A stretch of DNA of 64,000 nt from Cellulomonas persica (GCF_007989825.1 NZ_BJUA01000001.1:248001-312000), one strand, 5' to 3'. Shown: positions 44,308 through 55,291, numbered from the stretch's first letter. Notes: generated from the sequence alone by a model not told the origin. Made by a program: numbers and translations.

Positions 44308-44483
44308 GGTGCACCCGGCGGGCAGGCGGAGGGCCGCTCGGGGGCGACCCGGGATCTCAGGTGGGGGCCGGCTTCGTCGGACCCTGCCACCGCCTCGTCG
44401 ACCGTGAGCCAGCTCGTGCGCTGGCCCGTCCCTACGGTCGCGGCGGTGGGGGTGGGACGCCGGCAGCTACTTGAGCTGCTCAT
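44301..44483 (-). CDS. Candidate leaderless, Pro-rich upstream ORF of the CNNM operon
   Basis: 60 codons beginning MSSSSSCRRPTPTAATVG and ending in a Pro-rich stretch (RVAPERPSACPPGAPC). Its ATG lies nine bases downstream of a good -10 (TATGAT), implying a leaderless or nearly leaderless transcript. Its TGA lies within the first seven bases of the transporter gene (GTGCTGA), so translation would be coupled. Pro-rich leader peptides regulate Mg2+ transporters in enterobacteria (mgtL) and are reported for mycobacteria. Here this is an inference from layout. Confidence 0.45.
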   Translation of the reverse strand: MSSSSSCRRPTPTAATVGTGQRTSWLTVDEAVAGSDEAGPHLRSRVAPERPSACPPGAPC

Positions 44484-44492
44484 AGTGGCGCC

Positions 44493-44521
44493 ATCATACG
44501 GGGCGCCGCCCAGCGCGTCAT
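44493..44521 (-). promoter_or_regulatory. Promoter of the CNNM operon
   Basis: On the minus strand ATGACG (44521-44516) and TATGAT (44498-44493) are spaced by 17 bases. The predicted transcription start coincides closely with the ATG at 44483. Confidence 0.6.
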
Positions 44522-44568
44522 GGCGCACGTGAACGGCTGCCGACGGCCTGCTGTGCCAGTCTGGGACC

Positions 44569-45351
44569 ATGACGACGGTGGGTGGAGCCGCGGGTGGCGT
44601 CGGTGGAGCCGTCCGGCCCGCGGGTGCGACGAAGGTGCTGGTCGTCGAGGACGAGCCCGCGATCGCGCAGGCGATCGTGCGGCGACTCTCGGCCGAGGGC
44701 TGGACCGTGGAGGCGGTCGGCGACGGGCTCGCGGGCGTCGAGGCCGCGGCCCGGCTCGCACCCGACGTGGTGGTGCTCGACGTCATGCTCCCCGGCATCG
44801 ACGGGCTCGAGGTGTGCCGGCGCATCCAGGCCGCGCGTCCCGTGCCGGTCCTCATGCTGACCGCGCGCGACGACGAGACCGACATGCTCATCGGGCTCGG
44901 CGTGGGCGCCGACGACTACATGACCAAGCCGTTCTCGATGCGCGAGCTCGTCGCGCGCACCAAGGCCCTGCTGCGGCGCACCGAGCGCGCCGCGCGCGCG
45001 GTCGAGCTGCAGGCCGCCGAGGCGCCCGCTCCCCCGCTGGCGATCGGCGACGTGACCATCGACAAGGCGCAGCGCCGCGTGGTCCGCCACGGCGAGCAGG
45101 TGCACCTGACGCCCACGGAGTTCGACCTGCTCGTCGCGCTCGCGAACTCCCCGCGCACCGTGCTGACCCGCGAGCGCCTGCTCGCGGAGGTGTGGGACTG
45201 GGTCGACGCGAGCGGCACCCGGACGGTCGACTCGCACGTCAAGGCGCTGCGCCGCAAGCTCGGCGCCGACCTCATCCGCACGGTGCACGGCGTGGGCTAC
45301 GCGTTCGAGCCCGCCGACGGCGTCCCGGCCGACGAGGGCGCCGGCGCCTGA
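44569..45351 (+). CDS. OmpR-family response regulator
   Basis: 260 residues. The receiver domain has acidic VVEDEP, the phosphoacceptor in VVVLDVMLPG (D71) and Lys in YMTKPFSM. The winged-helix DNA-binding domain is near residues 165-250 (LTPTEFDLLVALANSPRTVL, TVDSHVKALRRKLG, TVHGVGYAFEP). It probably controls its own operon and the ABC exporter downstream. The histidine kinase follows after four bases. A Gly/Ala-rich N-terminal extension of about 20 residues suggests the true start may be later. Confidence 0.92.
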   Translation: MTTVGGAAGGVGGAVRPAGATKVLVVEDEPAIAQAIVRRLSAEGWTVEAVGDGLAGVEAAARLAPDVVVLDVMLPGIDGLEVCRRIQAARPVPVLMLTARDDETDMLIGLGVGADDYMTKPFSMRELVARTKALLRRTERAARAVELQAAEAPAPPLAIGDVTIDKAQRRVVRHGEQVHLTPTEFDLLVALANSPRTVLTRERLLAEVWDWVDASGTRTVDSHVKALRRKLGADLIRTVHGVGYAFEPADGVPADEGAGA

Positions 45352-45355
45352 GCGC

Positions 45356-46480
45356 ATGAGCAGCTCTCGCCAGGAGGCCCGGCAGAGCCCTCGCCACGGG
45401 CGCGGTGCCGCGAGCCGCTCGCGCCTGCCCGACGTGCGCCCGCTCGACCGGTTCCGGTCGATCAAGATCAAGCTGGGCGTGCTGGTCGCCGCGACCGTGA
45501 CGATGGCGTCGTTCATCACGTGGATCGGGCTGTCGTACGAGTTCGGGCCGTCGCGCACGTTCCCGCTCGCGATCGCGATCTCGCTGGTCCTCACGCAGCT
45601 CCTCGCGCGCGGCATGACCTCGCCGCTGCGCGACATGACCCACGCCGCACGTCGCATGGCGGCCGGTGACTACTCGCAGCGTGTCCGGGCGACGAGCGCC
45701 GACGAGGTGGGCCAGCTCGCCGAGGCGTTCAACACGATGTCCGACGACCTGCAGCAGGCCGACACGTTCCGACGCGAGCTCGTCGCGAACGTCTCGCACG
45801 AGCTGCGGACCCCGGTGACGGCGCTGCAGGCCCAGCTCGAGAACATCGTCGACGGCGTGACCCCCGCGGACCCCGCGACCATGGAGGCGGCGCTCGCCCA
45901 GACCGAACGGCTCGGCCGGCTCGTCGCCTACCTGCTCGACCTGTCCCGGCTCGAGGCGGGCGACGTACCCCTGCAGCTCACGCAGCTGCGGCTGGTCGAC
46001 TTCCTGCAGGAGGCGGCCGAGGCGGCGGCGCTCGTCGGCGCGTCCAAGAACCTGCGCTTCCCGGTCGACGTCGAGCCCGAGGACCTCTCGGTCCGCGCCG
46101 ACCCGGAGCGGCTGCACCAGGTGGTCGCGAACCTCCTGCACAACGCGGTCCGCCACTCGCCGCCCGACGAGGAGGTGCGCCTGGTCGCGCGCCGCGCGGG
46201 TGGCGACGTGCGGATCGACGTCGTGGACCACGGGCCGGGCATCTCGCCGGACCAGCGTGCGCACGTGTTCGAGCGCTTCGTGCGAGGGAACTCGCCGGCC
46301 GCGACGGGCCAGGTCTCGACGGGCGGCACCGGGCTCGGGCTCGCGATCGTGCGCTGGGCCGTCGAGCTGCACGGCGGCACGATCGAGGTCGCCGACGTGG
46401 CCGAGGGCTGCACCATGCGGGTGACGTTGCCGGGTGCGGTGCGGCCGCTGCCCGGAGGTCATTTGTTCTACCGCAACTAG
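45356..46480 (+). CDS. HAMP-containing sensor histidine kinase
   Basis: 374 residues. A short N-terminus and two close transmembrane helices (residues about 38-75) leave almost no extracellular loop, which is unusual. HAMP, HisKA (NVSHELRTPVTALQ) and HATPase domains (NLLHNAVRHS, DHGPGISPDQ, GGTGLGLAIVRW) follow. With such a small sensor it may monitor the membrane itself or a partner such as the ABC exporter encoded downstream. Confidence 0.9.
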   Translation: MSSSRQEARQSPRHGRGAASRSRLPDVRPLDRFRSIKIKLGVLVAATVTMASFITWIGLSYEFGPSRTFPLAIAISLVLTQLLARGMTSPLRDMTHAARRMAAGDYSQRVRATSADEVGQLAEAFNTMSDDLQQADTFRRELVANVSHELRTPVTALQAQLENIVDGVTPADPATMEAALAQTERLGRLVAYLLDLSRLEAGDVPLQLTQLRLVDFLQEAAEAAALVGASKNLRFPVDVEPEDLSVRADPERLHQVVANLLHNAVRHSPPDEEVRLVARRAGGDVRIDVVDHGPGISPDQRAHVFERFVRGNSPAATGQVSTGGTGLGLAIVRWAVELHGGTIEVADVAEGCTMRVTLPGAVRPLPGGHLFYRN

Positions 46481-46484
46481 AACA
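46464..46484. promoter_or_regulatory. Inverted repeat at kinase end / ABC start
   Basis: TGTTCTA (46464-46470) and TAGAACA (46478-46484) are perfect complements with a 7-base spacer. They span the kinase stop codon (TAG 46478) and end 14 bases before the ABC ATG. This is an operator- or hairpin-like site of AT-rich composition in a GC-rich setting. Confidence 0.5.
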
Positions 46485-46498
46485 GTAGGGTGCCGCAC

Positions 46499-47571
<1,073 letters not shown>

Positions 47572-47575
<4 letters not shown>

Positions 47576-48378
47576 CCCGCGCCGCGCTCGTCGCCGAGTA
47601 CCGCAAGCTCGTCACGACCCGTCTGTGGTGGATCCTGCTCGCCGTCATGGCCGCGTACATGGCGCTGATGGCCGCCGGTCTGGGCTGGAGCCTCTCGCAG
47701 GGCGACGTCTCGACCGGCACGGGCGACGAGCTCGTGCTCACCCCCGACGACGTCGTCCGGTCCGTCTACACGGTCGCGGTCTCCCTCGGCTACGTCTTCC
47801 CGCTGCTCGTCGGCGCGCTCGCGTTCTCGGCCGAGTTCCGGCACAAGACGATCACCCCGACCCTGCTCGCCGAGCCGAGCCGCACGCGCGTCCTGCTCGC
47901 CAAGCTCGGGGCCAACGGCGCCGTCGGCCTGCTGTTCGGCGCGGTCGGCACGCTCGCTGCGGTCGTCGCCGGCGGCGGCGTGCTCGCCGCGATCGGCGAG
48001 GAGACCTTCCTCGGCTCGGCCGCGACGTGGCGGTCGATCGGCCTGTCCGTGCTCGCGCTCGCGCTGTGGGCGCTGCTCGGGACCGCGCTCGGCTCGGTCA
48101 TGACGAACCAGGTGGCCGTGATCGTCGTCGTGCTCGCCTTCACGCAGTTCGTCGAGCCCATCGCGCGCGTCGTGCTCAGCATGACGTCGTGGGGGTCGCG
48201 CGTCGCGGCGTTCCTCCCGGGCGCGGCCGGTGAGGCCGTCTCGGGCGGCAGCCTCTACAGCGCGACGGGCATGACCTCGCTCCTGTCGTGGTGGCAGGGC
48301 CTGCTCGTGCTCCTCGTGTACGTCGTCGTGCTGTCCGCGATCGGCCGCGTGACGACGCTGCGTCGCGACATCACCTGA
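47572..48378 (+). CDS. ABC-2 type exporter permease
   Basis: 268 residues with six hydrophobic helices. The first is near residue 20 ([19 protein letters not shown]) and the last near residue 245. The segment [20 protein letters not shown] is the ABC-2 family signature loop. It forms an exporter with the preceding ATPase. A strong terminator at 48401-48438 closes the operon. Confidence 0.88.
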
Positions 48379-48400
48379 CGCGTCCGCACTCCTGCCAGGA

Positions 48401-48438
48401 CGGGGCCCGCCGGCGAGAAGACCAGCCGGTGGGCCCCG
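48401..48438 (+). terminator. Terminator hairpin after ABC operon
   Basis: CGGGGCCCGCCGGC pairs with GCCGGTGGGCCCCG (one G-U) around a 10-base loop. Confidence 0.75.
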
Positions 48439-48631
48439 CTTGCCCGACGTACTGGTGGCGCCTTGCCCGCCGTTGACCTGGGCGTCCGAGGGCGACGCGG
48501 GGAGGGGTGACATAGGCCCGGAAAGCGCCTCCCCAGGCGGGTCGAAGGTCCCGGACGCCGTAGTGTTGTCATCGACAGAACCGGCGACGAAGCGGTCCTG
48601 CTGGACCGAAGCGGAAGTGGGCGATCCTCGC

Positions 48632-51600
48632 GTGTCCCAGAAGGCTGAGCCAGAGTCGATGCGTGCCGTGTTCGGCGCGAACGAGTGGCTCGTGGACGAG
48701 CTGTACGAGCAGTACCTCAAGGACAAGAACGCGGTCGACCCCGCGTGGTGGGACTTCTTCGAGGGCTACCGACCGCACGAGCAGTCGCCGCCGGACGGGG
48801 TGAACGAGGCCGCGCCCGCCGCGGGCACGGCCTCCGGCACCGGCTCCGACGGCGCCTTCCAGGCCGCGACGTCCGCGCCGCAGGCGCCCGCGGCACCGGC
48901 AGCCCCCGCAGCGCCCGCGCCGACGAGCGCCCCCGCACCGTCGGCGGCCGCGCCCTCGTCGGCAGCGCCCTCGTCGGCCGCGCCGACGGCACCGGCGCCC
49001 GCCGCGTCCGGATCCGTGGCCCCCGCCGCGGACGGCGGCTCCGACGACCAGCCGACGCCGACCGCGACGTCGCCGGTCGCCACCGCGCAGCCCGCGACCG
49101 CCCCGTACGCCGAGGTCGCGCAGCGCTCGAGCCGGCCCGACACCTCGGACGCGACCGACGACGTGCAGCGCCTGCGCGGCCCGGCCGCGCGCGTCGTGAC
49201 GAACATGGAGTCGTCGCTCGAGGTCCCGACCGCCACGTCGGTGCGCGTCGTGCCCGCCAAGCTCATGGTGGACAACCGCATCGTCGTGAACAACCACCTG
49301 CAGCGCAGCCGCGGCGGGAAGATCTCGTTCACGCACCTCATCGGTTTCGCGCTCGTCGAGGCGCTCGCGGACATGCCCGCGATGAACGCCGCGTACACGC
49401 TCGTGGACGGCAAGCCGGGCGTCACGCAGCCCGCGCACGTGAACCTCGGACTCGCGATCGACCTCGCCAAGCCCGACGGCACGCGCCAGCTGCTCGTCCC
49501 GTCGATCAAGAAGGCCGAGACGCTCGACTTCGCGCAGTTCTGGAACGCCTACGAGGACGTCGTGCGCCGTGCGCGCGCCGGCAAGCTCACGGTCGAGGAC
49601 TTCGCGGGCACGACGATCTCGCTCACCAACCCCGGCACGATCGGCACGGTCCACTCGGTGCCGCGCCTGATGCAGGGCCAGGGCACGATCGTCGGCGTCG
49701 GCGCGATGGAGTACCCCGCCGAGTTCCAGGGCACGTCCGACGACCGGCTCAACGAGCTCGGCGTCTCGCGCGTGCTGACGATCACGAGCACGTACGACCA
49801 CCGGATCATCCAGGGCGCGCAGTCGGGCGACTTCCTGCGCATCCTGTCGAGGAAGCTCCTCGGCGAGGACGGCTTCTACGACCGCGTGTTCGCGTCGCTG
49901 CGGGTGCCGTACGAGCCCGTCCGGTGGGTCCGCGACACGTCGAACGACCCGGACGCCGAGGCGATCAAGCCCGCGCGCATCGCCGAGCTCATCCACGCGT
50001 ACCGTTCGCGCGGCCACCTCATGGCCGACACGGACCCGCTCGCCTACCGCCAGCGCAAGCACCCCGACCTCGACATCCAGAACCACGGCCTGACGCTGTG
50101 GGACCTGGACCGCACGTTCCCGACGGGCGGGTTCACGGGCAAGCCGCGCGCGACGCTGCGCGACGTCCTGGGCCTGCTGCGCGACTCGTACTGCCGCACC
50201 ACGGGTGTCGAGTACATGCACCTGCAGGACCCGCGGCAGCGCCGCTGGCTGCAGGAGCGGCTCGAGTCCGGATGGGCGCGCACGCCGCGTGAGGACCAGC
50301 TGCGGATCCTGCGCCGCCTCAACGCCGCCGAGGCGTTCGAGACGTTCCTGCAGACGAAGTACGTCGGCCAGAAGCGGTTCTCGCTCGAGGGCGGCGAGTC
50401 CGTCATCCCGCTGCTCGACGCGATCCTGTCGCGCGCCGCGGACGCCGGTCTCGACGAGGTCGGCATCGGCATGGCGCACCGCGGACGCCTCAACGTGCTC
50501 GCGAACATCGCCGGCAAGTCGTACGCGCAGATCTTCAGCGAGTTCGAGGGCAACGCCGACCCGAAGTCCGTGCAGGGCTCGGGCGACGTGAAGTACCACC
50601 TCGGCACCGAGGGTCTGTTCACCGCCGAGTCGGGTGCGACGACGAAGGTCTACCTCGCCGCCAACCCGTCGCACCTCGAGGCGGTCGACCCCGTCCTCGA
50701 GGGCATCGTGCGCGCCAAGCAGGACCGCATCGACCTGGGCGGCGACGGCTTCTCCGTCCTGCCGGTGCTGATCCACGGCGACGCGGCGTTCGCGGGCCAG
50801 GGCGTCGTGTTCGAGACGCTCAACCTCGCGCAGCTGCGCGGGTACCGCACGGGCGGCACGATCCACGTGATCATCAACAACCAGGTCGGCTTCACGACCG
50901 GCCCGTCGTCGTCGCGCTCGTCGCAGTACGCGACCGACGTCGCCAAGGGCCTGCAGGTGCCGATCTTCCACGTGAACGGCGACGACCCCGAGGCCGTCGT
51001 GCGCGCCGCTGAGCTCGCGTTCGAGTACCGCGAGCAGTTCGACCGCGACGTCATCATCGACATGCTGTGCTACCGCCGCCGCGGTCACAACGAGGGCGAC
51101 GACCCGTCGATGACGCAGCCGCTCATGTACAACCTCATCGAGGCCAAGCGGTCGGTGCGCAAGATCTACACGGAGACCCTCGTCTCGCGCGGCGACATCA
51201 CGATCGACGAGGCCGAGCAGGCGCTGCGCGACTACCAGTCGCAGCTCGAGCGCGTGTTCACCGAGACCCGCGAGGACGGCTGGACGCCGCCCGCGCCGGA
51301 GTCGGAGGCGGTCGCGGGCCTGGAGCGCCCGGAGTCGCAGCTCGAGGACGCGGGCGTCATGGTCGGCTGGCAGACGGCCGTCCCGGCGTCGGTGCTCGAG
51401 CGCATCGGCCGCGCGCACGTGCGTCCGCCGGAAGGCTTCACGGTCCACCCGAAGCTGCAGCAGCTGCTCGACAAGCGCGAGGCCATGTCGCGCGAGGGCG
51501 GCATCGACTGGGGCTTCGGCGAGATCCTCGCGTTCGGCTCGCTGCTCGTCGAGGGCACGCCCGTGCGCCTCGCGGGGCAGGACTCGCGCCGCGGGACGTT

Positions 51601-52525
51601 CGTGCAGCGCCACGCGGTGCTCCACGACCGCGAGACGGGCGCCGAGTGGACGCCGCTGCTGTACCTGTCGGGCGACCAGGCCAAGTTCTGGGTGTACGAC
51701 TCGTCGCTGTCGGAGTACGCGTGCCTCGGCTTCGAGTACGGCTACTCGGTCGAGCGTCCCGACGCCCTGGTGCTGTGGGAGGCCCAGTTCGGCGACTTCG
51801 TCAACGGCGCCCAGACCGTGATCGACGAGTTCATCTCGTCCGCGGAGCAGAAATGGGCGCAGCGCTCGTCGGTGGTGCTCCTGCTCCCCCACGGGTACGA
51901 GGGCCAGGGACCGGACCACTCCTCGGCGCGCATCGAGCGGTTCCTGCAGCTCGCCGCGCAGGACAACATGGTCATCGCGCAGCCGTCGACGCCCGCGTCG
52001 TACTTCCACCTGCTGCGCCGCCAGGCCTACACGCGTCCGCGCAAGCCGTTGATCGTGTTCACGCCGAAGTCGATGCTGCGGCTCAAGGCCGCCTCGTCGG
52101 CCGTCGAGGAGTTCACGTCCGGCACGTGGCAGCCGGTGATGCGCGACGAGCTCGCCGAGGCCAAGGCCGGTCAGGTCACGCGCGTCCTGATGTGCTCGGG
52201 CAAGGTCTACTGGGACCTGCTCGCGCACCGGGTCAAGACGGGCGACGAGCAGACCGCGATCGTGCGGTTCGAGCAGCTCTACCCGCTCGACGGCGACGCG
52301 ATCCGCGCCGCGCTCGCGCCGTTCGACGGCGCCGAGCTGGTCTGGGTCCAGGACGAGCCGCTCAACCAGGGCCCGTGGTCGTACCTGTCGCAGCACGTGC
52401 CGCAGCTCGTCGGCCGCACGCTCGACGTCGTGTCGCGCGCGGAGTCGGCGTCCCCGGCCACCGGCACGGCCAAGAAGCACCAGGCACAGCAGGCCGCGCT
52501 CCTCGAGCAGGCCTTCGCGCGCTGA
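48632..52525 (+). CDS. kgd: Multifunctional 2-oxoglutarate decarboxylase/dehydrogenase (Kgd)
   Basis: 1297 residues from GTG 48632. An N-terminal OdhA-type motif ([20 protein letters not shown]) is followed by an Ala/Pro/Ser-rich linker (about residues 75-175). A catalytic acyltransferase domain without lipoyl region carries [18 protein letters not shown] (catalytic His). The thiamine-diphosphate E1 domain has [29 protein letters not shown] and [13 protein letters not shown]. This E2-E1 fusion is the actinobacterial form acting in the citric acid cycle and normally regulated by the phosphoprotein GarA/OdhI. The preceding 250 bases hold only terminator and promoter sequence. Confidence 0.96.
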   Translation: MSQKAEPESMRAVFGANEWLVDELYEQYLKDKNAVDPAWWDFFEGYRPHEQSPPDGVNEAAPAAGTASGTGSDGAFQAATSAPQAPAAPAAPAAPAPTSAPAPSAAAPSSAAPSSAAPTAPAPAASGSVAPAADGGSDDQPTPTATSPVATAQPATAPYAEVAQRSSRPDTSDATDDVQRLRGPAARVVTNMESSLEVPTATSVRVVPAKLMVDNRIVVNNHLQRSRGGKISFTHLIGFALVEALADMPAMNAAYTLVDGKPGVTQPAHVNLGLAIDLAKPDGTRQLLVPSIKKAETLDFAQFWNAYEDVVRRARAGKLTVEDFAGTTISLTNPGTIGTVHSVPRLMQGQGTIVGVGAMEYPAEFQGTSDDRLNELGVSRVLTITSTYDHRIIQGAQSGDFLRILSRKLLGEDGFYDRVFASLRVPYEPVRWVRDTSNDPDAEAIKPARIAELIHAYRSRGHLMADTDPLAYRQRKHPDLDIQNHGLTLWDLDRTFPTGGFTGKPRATLRDVLGLLRDSYCRTTGVEYMHLQDPRQRRWLQERLESGWARTPREDQLRILRRLNAAEAFETFLQTKYVGQKRFSLEGGESVIPLLDAILSRAADAGLDEVGIGMAHRGRLNVLANIAGKSYAQIFSEFEGNADPKSVQGSGDVKYHLGTEGLFTAESGATTKVYLAANPSHLEAVDPVLEGIVRAKQDRIDLGGDGFSVLPVLIHGDAAFAGQGVVFETLNLAQLRGYRTGGTIHVIINNQVGFTTGPSSSRSSQYATDVAKGLQVPIFHVNGDDPEAVVRAAELAFEYREQFDRDVIIDMLCYRRRGHNEGDDPSMTQPLMYNLIEAKRSVRKIYTETLVSRGDITIDEAEQALRDYQSQLERVFTETREDGWTPPAPESEAVAGLERPESQLEDAGVMVGWQTAVPASVLERIGRAHVRPPEGFTVHPKLQQLLDKREAMSREGGIDWGFGEILAFGSLLVEGTPVRLAGQDSRRGTFVQRHAVLHDRETGAEWTPLLYLSGDQAKFWVYDSSLSEYACLGFEYGYSVERPDALVLWEAQFGDFVNGAQTVIDEFISSAEQKWAQRSSVVLLLPHGYEGQGPDHSSARIERFLQLAAQDNMVIAQPSTPASYFHLLRRQAYTRPRKPLIVFTPKSMLRLKAASSAVEEFTSGTWQPVMRDELAEAKAGQVTRVLMCSGKVYWDLLAHRVKTGDEQTAIVRFEQLYPLDGDAIRAALAPFDGAELVWVQDEPLNQGPWSYLSQHVPQLVGRTLDVVSRAESASPATGTAKKHQAQQAALLEQAFAR

Positions 52526-52541
52526 GCGACCCGCTCGCAGC

Positions 52542-52580
52542 CGAGAGCCCCGTCCCTGCGTCGCAGGGGCGGGGCTCTCG
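52542..52580 (+). terminator. Terminator after kgd
   Basis: CGAGAGCCCCG pairs with CGGGGCTCTCG, plus an inner CCCTGC/GCAGGG stem. Confidence 0.85.
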
Positions 52581-52582
52581 TC

Positions 52583-52633
52583 GTCGTGCTCGTCTCGCCG
52601 TCGTGCTCGTCTCGCCGTCGGGCTCGTCGCGTC
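52583..52633. repeat. 17-bp tandem repeat
   Basis: GTCGTGCTCGTCTCGCC occurs twice exactly (52583, 52600), followed by a degenerate third copy. It lies in the convergent gap between kgd and the AraC-like gene. Confidence 0.7.
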
Positions 52634-52663
52634 GTCGCGCGGTCCGTCAGGCGACGTCCCCGG

Positions 52664-53653
52664 TCAGGCGACGTCCTCGTCGCGGGCGGCGTCGTCGGTG
52701 CGGGCGGGGCCGGCGAACGTCCGGCGGTAGCTCTGCGGGCTCGTGCCGAGCGACCGGGCGAAGTGGTGCCGCAGCACCGCCGCGGTGCCGAACCCGGCGC
52801 GCTGCGCGACCTCGTCGATCCCCAGGTCCGTGCGTTCGAGGAGCTCCTGCGCCCGCACGAGGCGCTGCCGCGTGAGCCACGAGGCGGGCGTCGTGCCGGT
52901 CTCGGCCCGGAAGCGGCGCGCGAACGTGCGCTCGGACATGAGCGCGCGGGCCGCGAGGCTCGGCACGGAGTGCTCCTCGTCGAGGTGCTCGACGGCCCAC
53001 GCGAGCAGCGGCGCGAGCGTGTCGGCGTCGCACGGCAGCGGGGTGTCGACGTACTGCGCCTGCCCGCCGTCGCGGTGCGGCGGGACCACCATGCGGCGCG
53101 CGATGGTCGCAGCGGCGGAGGCGCCGAGCTCGCGGCGCACCAGGTACAGGCTCGCGTCGATCCCCGAGGCGGTGCCGGCGCTCGTGAGCACGCGCTCGTC
53201 GTCGACGTAGAGCACCGACGGGTCCACCCGCGCAGAGGGGAACCGCCGGGCGAGCTCGGCCGCGTGCAGCCAGTGCGTCGTGCACGTGCGGTCGTCGAGC
53301 AACCCGGCCTCCCCCAGCGCGAACGCACCGCTGCAGATGCTCAGGATCCACGCGCCGCGCTCGTGCGCCGCGCGCAGGGCGTCGAGCACGGGCTCCGGGA
53401 CGGGAGCCGGGTCCGTGCCGTAGGCCGGGACGACGACGAGGTCGGCGTCGAGCGTCGCGCTCAGGTCCAGGTCCACGCTCAGGCCGAACGCGCCGCCCTT
53501 CGTCGAGATGGGTCCGGGCTCCTGCGCGCACACGCGGAAGTCGAAGGACGGTCCGCCGGTGTCCGAGCGGTCGATGCCGAACACCTCGCACGCGACGCCG
53601 AGCTCGAACGGCGCCACGTTCGGCAGGAGGACGACGGAGACGGTGCGCAGCAT
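52664..53653 (-). CDS. GlxA/FtrA-type AraC regulator with DJ-1/PfpI domain
   Basis: 329 residues from ATG 53653. The N-terminal class I glutamine-amidotransferase-like domain includes SVVLLPNVAPFELGVACEVF and ILSICSGAFALGEAGLLDDR with a nucleophile-elbow Cys. The C-terminal AraC double helix-turn-helix includes LAARALMSERTFARRFRAET and IDEVAQRAGFGTAAVLRHHF. It senses a small molecule; the target is unknown. It is divergent from a small membrane protein at 53747, which may be regulated by it. Confidence 0.9.
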   Translation of the reverse strand: MLRTVSVVLLPNVAPFELGVACEVFGIDRSDTGGPSFDFRVCAQEPGPISTKGGAFGLSVDLDLSATLDADLVVVPAYGTDPAPVPEPVLDALRAAHERGAWILSICSGAFALGEAGLLDDRTCTTHWLHAAELARRFPSARVDPSVLYVDDERVLTSAGTASGIDASLYLVRRELGASAAATIARRMVVPPHRDGGQAQYVDTPLPCDADTLAPLLAWAVEHLDEEHSVPSLAARALMSERTFARRFRAETGTTPASWLTRQRLVRAQELLERTDLGIDEVAQRAGFGTAAVLRHHFARSLGTSPQSYRRTFAGPARTDDAARDEDVA

Positions 53654-53746
53654 GCGGACATCGTCCCCCGGGGTTGGCGGGAAATCAACGGAGACCGGCA
53701 GTTCTGCCACTGTCGGCGGTATCTTCGCGAGCGCAGACTTTCTGCC

Positions 53747-53905
53747 ATGACCTGGTTCCTCGCCCTGCTGGTGGTCCTCGCCGTCTGGTCGGCGATCCGC
53801 CTCGCGATCCTCATCTCCCGCGACGGGCTCGGCTCGCGCCGCCCGCCCGCGTCCCGGGCCGCCTGGTCCGACGCCACCCACGGCCTGCCCAGCCGCCCGT
53901 TCTGA
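53747..53905 (+). CDS. Small single-pass membrane protein, 52 aa
   Basis: MTWFLALLVVLAVWSAIRLA forms one transmembrane helix, followed by a polar tail (SRDGLGSRRPPASRAAW). A -10-like TATCTT lies about 25 bases upstream. It is divergent from the AraC-like gene and separated from the SGNH gene by about 150 bases. Function unknown; its composition looks genuine. Confidence 0.6.
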   Translation: MTWFLALLVVLAVWSAIRLAILISRDGLGSRRPPASRAAWSDATHGLPSRPF

Positions 53906-54052
53906 CGGCGGCCGCCGGCCCTCGTCGTCCAGGACCACCCCGGACCTCCCGGTTCGCGTCCGTCCGCGACTCGCCCGCCCGGCTCGTCGGCGCATCCGCC
54001 CGACGCTGGGAGGATGGACGCCGGCAGGACGTCGGGTGCGGAGGGACGAACA

Positions 54053-54646
54053 GTGGGTGAGCTGCGGCTCGTGGTGATCGGCGACGAGCTCGTCGCCGGT
54101 GCGGGTGACCCGAAGGCGCTCGGGTGGGTCGGCCGCGTCACGGCGCGCACGCCTGCCCCCGACCGTCTCACCGTCCTCACGCTCGCCATCCCGGGCGAGT
54201 CGACCACCGCACTGAGCCAGCGCTGGGAGGACGAGGTCGCGCGTCGCACCGCGCCGGACGTCGACACGCGCCTGGTGATCGGGCTTGGCCGGGCCGACAT
54301 CGGCGCGGGCCTGTCGCTCGCGCGCAGCCGGCTCAACCTCGCCAACATCCTCGACGTCGCCGAGCAGCGGCGGATGCCCGCGTTCGTCGTCGGCCCGCCG
54401 CCCGGCGCGACGCAGGACGGCGACAAGCTCGCCGAGCTCTCGGTCGCGTTCGCCGACGTGGCGACGCGCCGCCGCGTCCCCTACGTCGACACGTACTCCC
54501 CGCTCGCGGCGCACGAGCAGTGGCTCGCGGACCTCGCCGCGGGCGACGGCGTGCTGCCGGGCCAGGCGGGCTACGGGCTCATGGCCTGGCTCGTGCTGCA
54601 CACCGGCTGGCACGCCTGGCTGGGCCTGCCCGACGACGCCGCCTGA
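54053..54646 (+). CDS. SGNH/GDSL-type hydrolase
   Basis: 197 residues from GTG 54053, with GGAGGG seven bases upstream. Block I is RLVVIGDELVAGAGDPKALG, in which the usual nucleophile motif GDS is replaced by GDE. Block III is DTRLVIGLGRADIGAG and block V PGQAGYGLMAWLVLHTGW, in which a catalytic Asp/His pair is not obvious. The fold is convincing, but the missing Ser suggests a binding or non-hydrolytic role. No signal peptide. Confidence 0.75.
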   Translation: MGELRLVVIGDELVAGAGDPKALGWVGRVTARTPAPDRLTVLTLAIPGESTTALSQRWEDEVARRTAPDVDTRLVIGLGRADIGAGLSLARSRLNLANILDVAEQRRMPAFVVGPPPGATQDGDKLAELSVAFADVATRRRVPYVDTYSPLAAHEQWLADLAAGDGVLPGQAGYGLMAWLVLHTGWHAWLGLPDDAA

Positions 54647-54688
54647 GCGACGCCGCCGGGCGGCGGCCGCAGCCGTGACCGACCGACG

Positions 54689-55291
54689 TCAGCGGAGCGT
54701 CGAGCGCACCGCCGACAGCGCCGAGTCCAGCACGGTGCGCAGCGTCTCGACCGTGAGCCGCTCCACGTGGCCGTTCGCGTCGGCGCGGCGCAGCTCGGCG
54801 CGCACGTCGTCGCGGAACCGCTGGACGAGCTGCTCGGCCTCGACCCGGTGGACGTGCGAGGCCGTGTGCGCGTCGGCGTGCGAGGCCGGCGCGGCGTGCT
54901 CACGCGCCTGCTGCGCCGCCGCCGCGAGGTCGGCGCGCAGCCCGTGCATCGCGCCACGCACGTCCTCGCGCACCTGGGACGCCCGGTCACGCACGGTCTC
55001 CGCGATCCCCTGCTCGAGGTCGGCGAGGTCGCCGCGCCGCGCCTGCAGCTCGGCGAAACCCGCCTCGGTGAGCGCGTACGTGCTCTTGCGCTCCTCGTCG
55101 TACCGCGTGACCAGCCCTTCCTCCTCGAGCCGTGCGAGGCGGGGGTAGATCGTCCCGGCGCTCGGGCGGTAGGTGCCGCCGAACCGGTCCGACAGTGCGG
55201 TGATGAGCTCGTAGCCGTGCTTGGGACCGGACTCGAGCAGCGACAGCAGGTACAGGCGGAGCTGGCCGTGCGCGAAGACCGGCGCCATCAT
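54689..55291 (-). CDS. PadR-family transcriptional regulator
   Basis: 200 residues from ATG 55291, overlapping the DUF4097 stop (ATGA). The winged helix includes LRLYLLSLLESGPKHGYELI and YRPSAGTIYPRLARLEEEGL. A long helical dimerisation arm with several His residues (HAAPASHADAHTASHVHRVE) follows and could bind metal. It probably autoregulates through the TATATC palindromes at 56112-56174 ahead of the operon. Confidence 0.92.
   Translation of the reverse strand: MMAPVFAHGQLRLYLLSLLESGPKHGYELITALSDRFGGTYRPSAGTIYPRLARLEEEGLVTRYDEERKSTYALTEAGFAELQARRGDLADLEQGIAETVRDRASQVREDVRGAMHGLRADLAAAAQQAREHAAPASHADAHTASHVHRVEAEQLVQRFRDDVRAELRRADANGHVERLTVETLRTVLDSALSAVRSTLR

Noticed and set aside
44308..44483. 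M-box (Mg2+) riboswitch before the CNNM genes
   Set aside because: The conserved GTTAGGTGAGGCTCC-type loops are absent; a leader ORF fits better.
48499..48534. GGGGAGG ... CCTCCCC hairpin upstream of kgd as an attenuator
   Set aside because: The stem is only 7 bp with a 22-base loop and lies upstream of any convincing promoter; not strong enough to call.
48569..52480. A 1303-codon minus-strand open frame opposite kgd
   Set aside because: It is the antisense shadow of a clearly functional E2-E1 protein; composition is Arg/Leu/Val/Asp filler without motifs.
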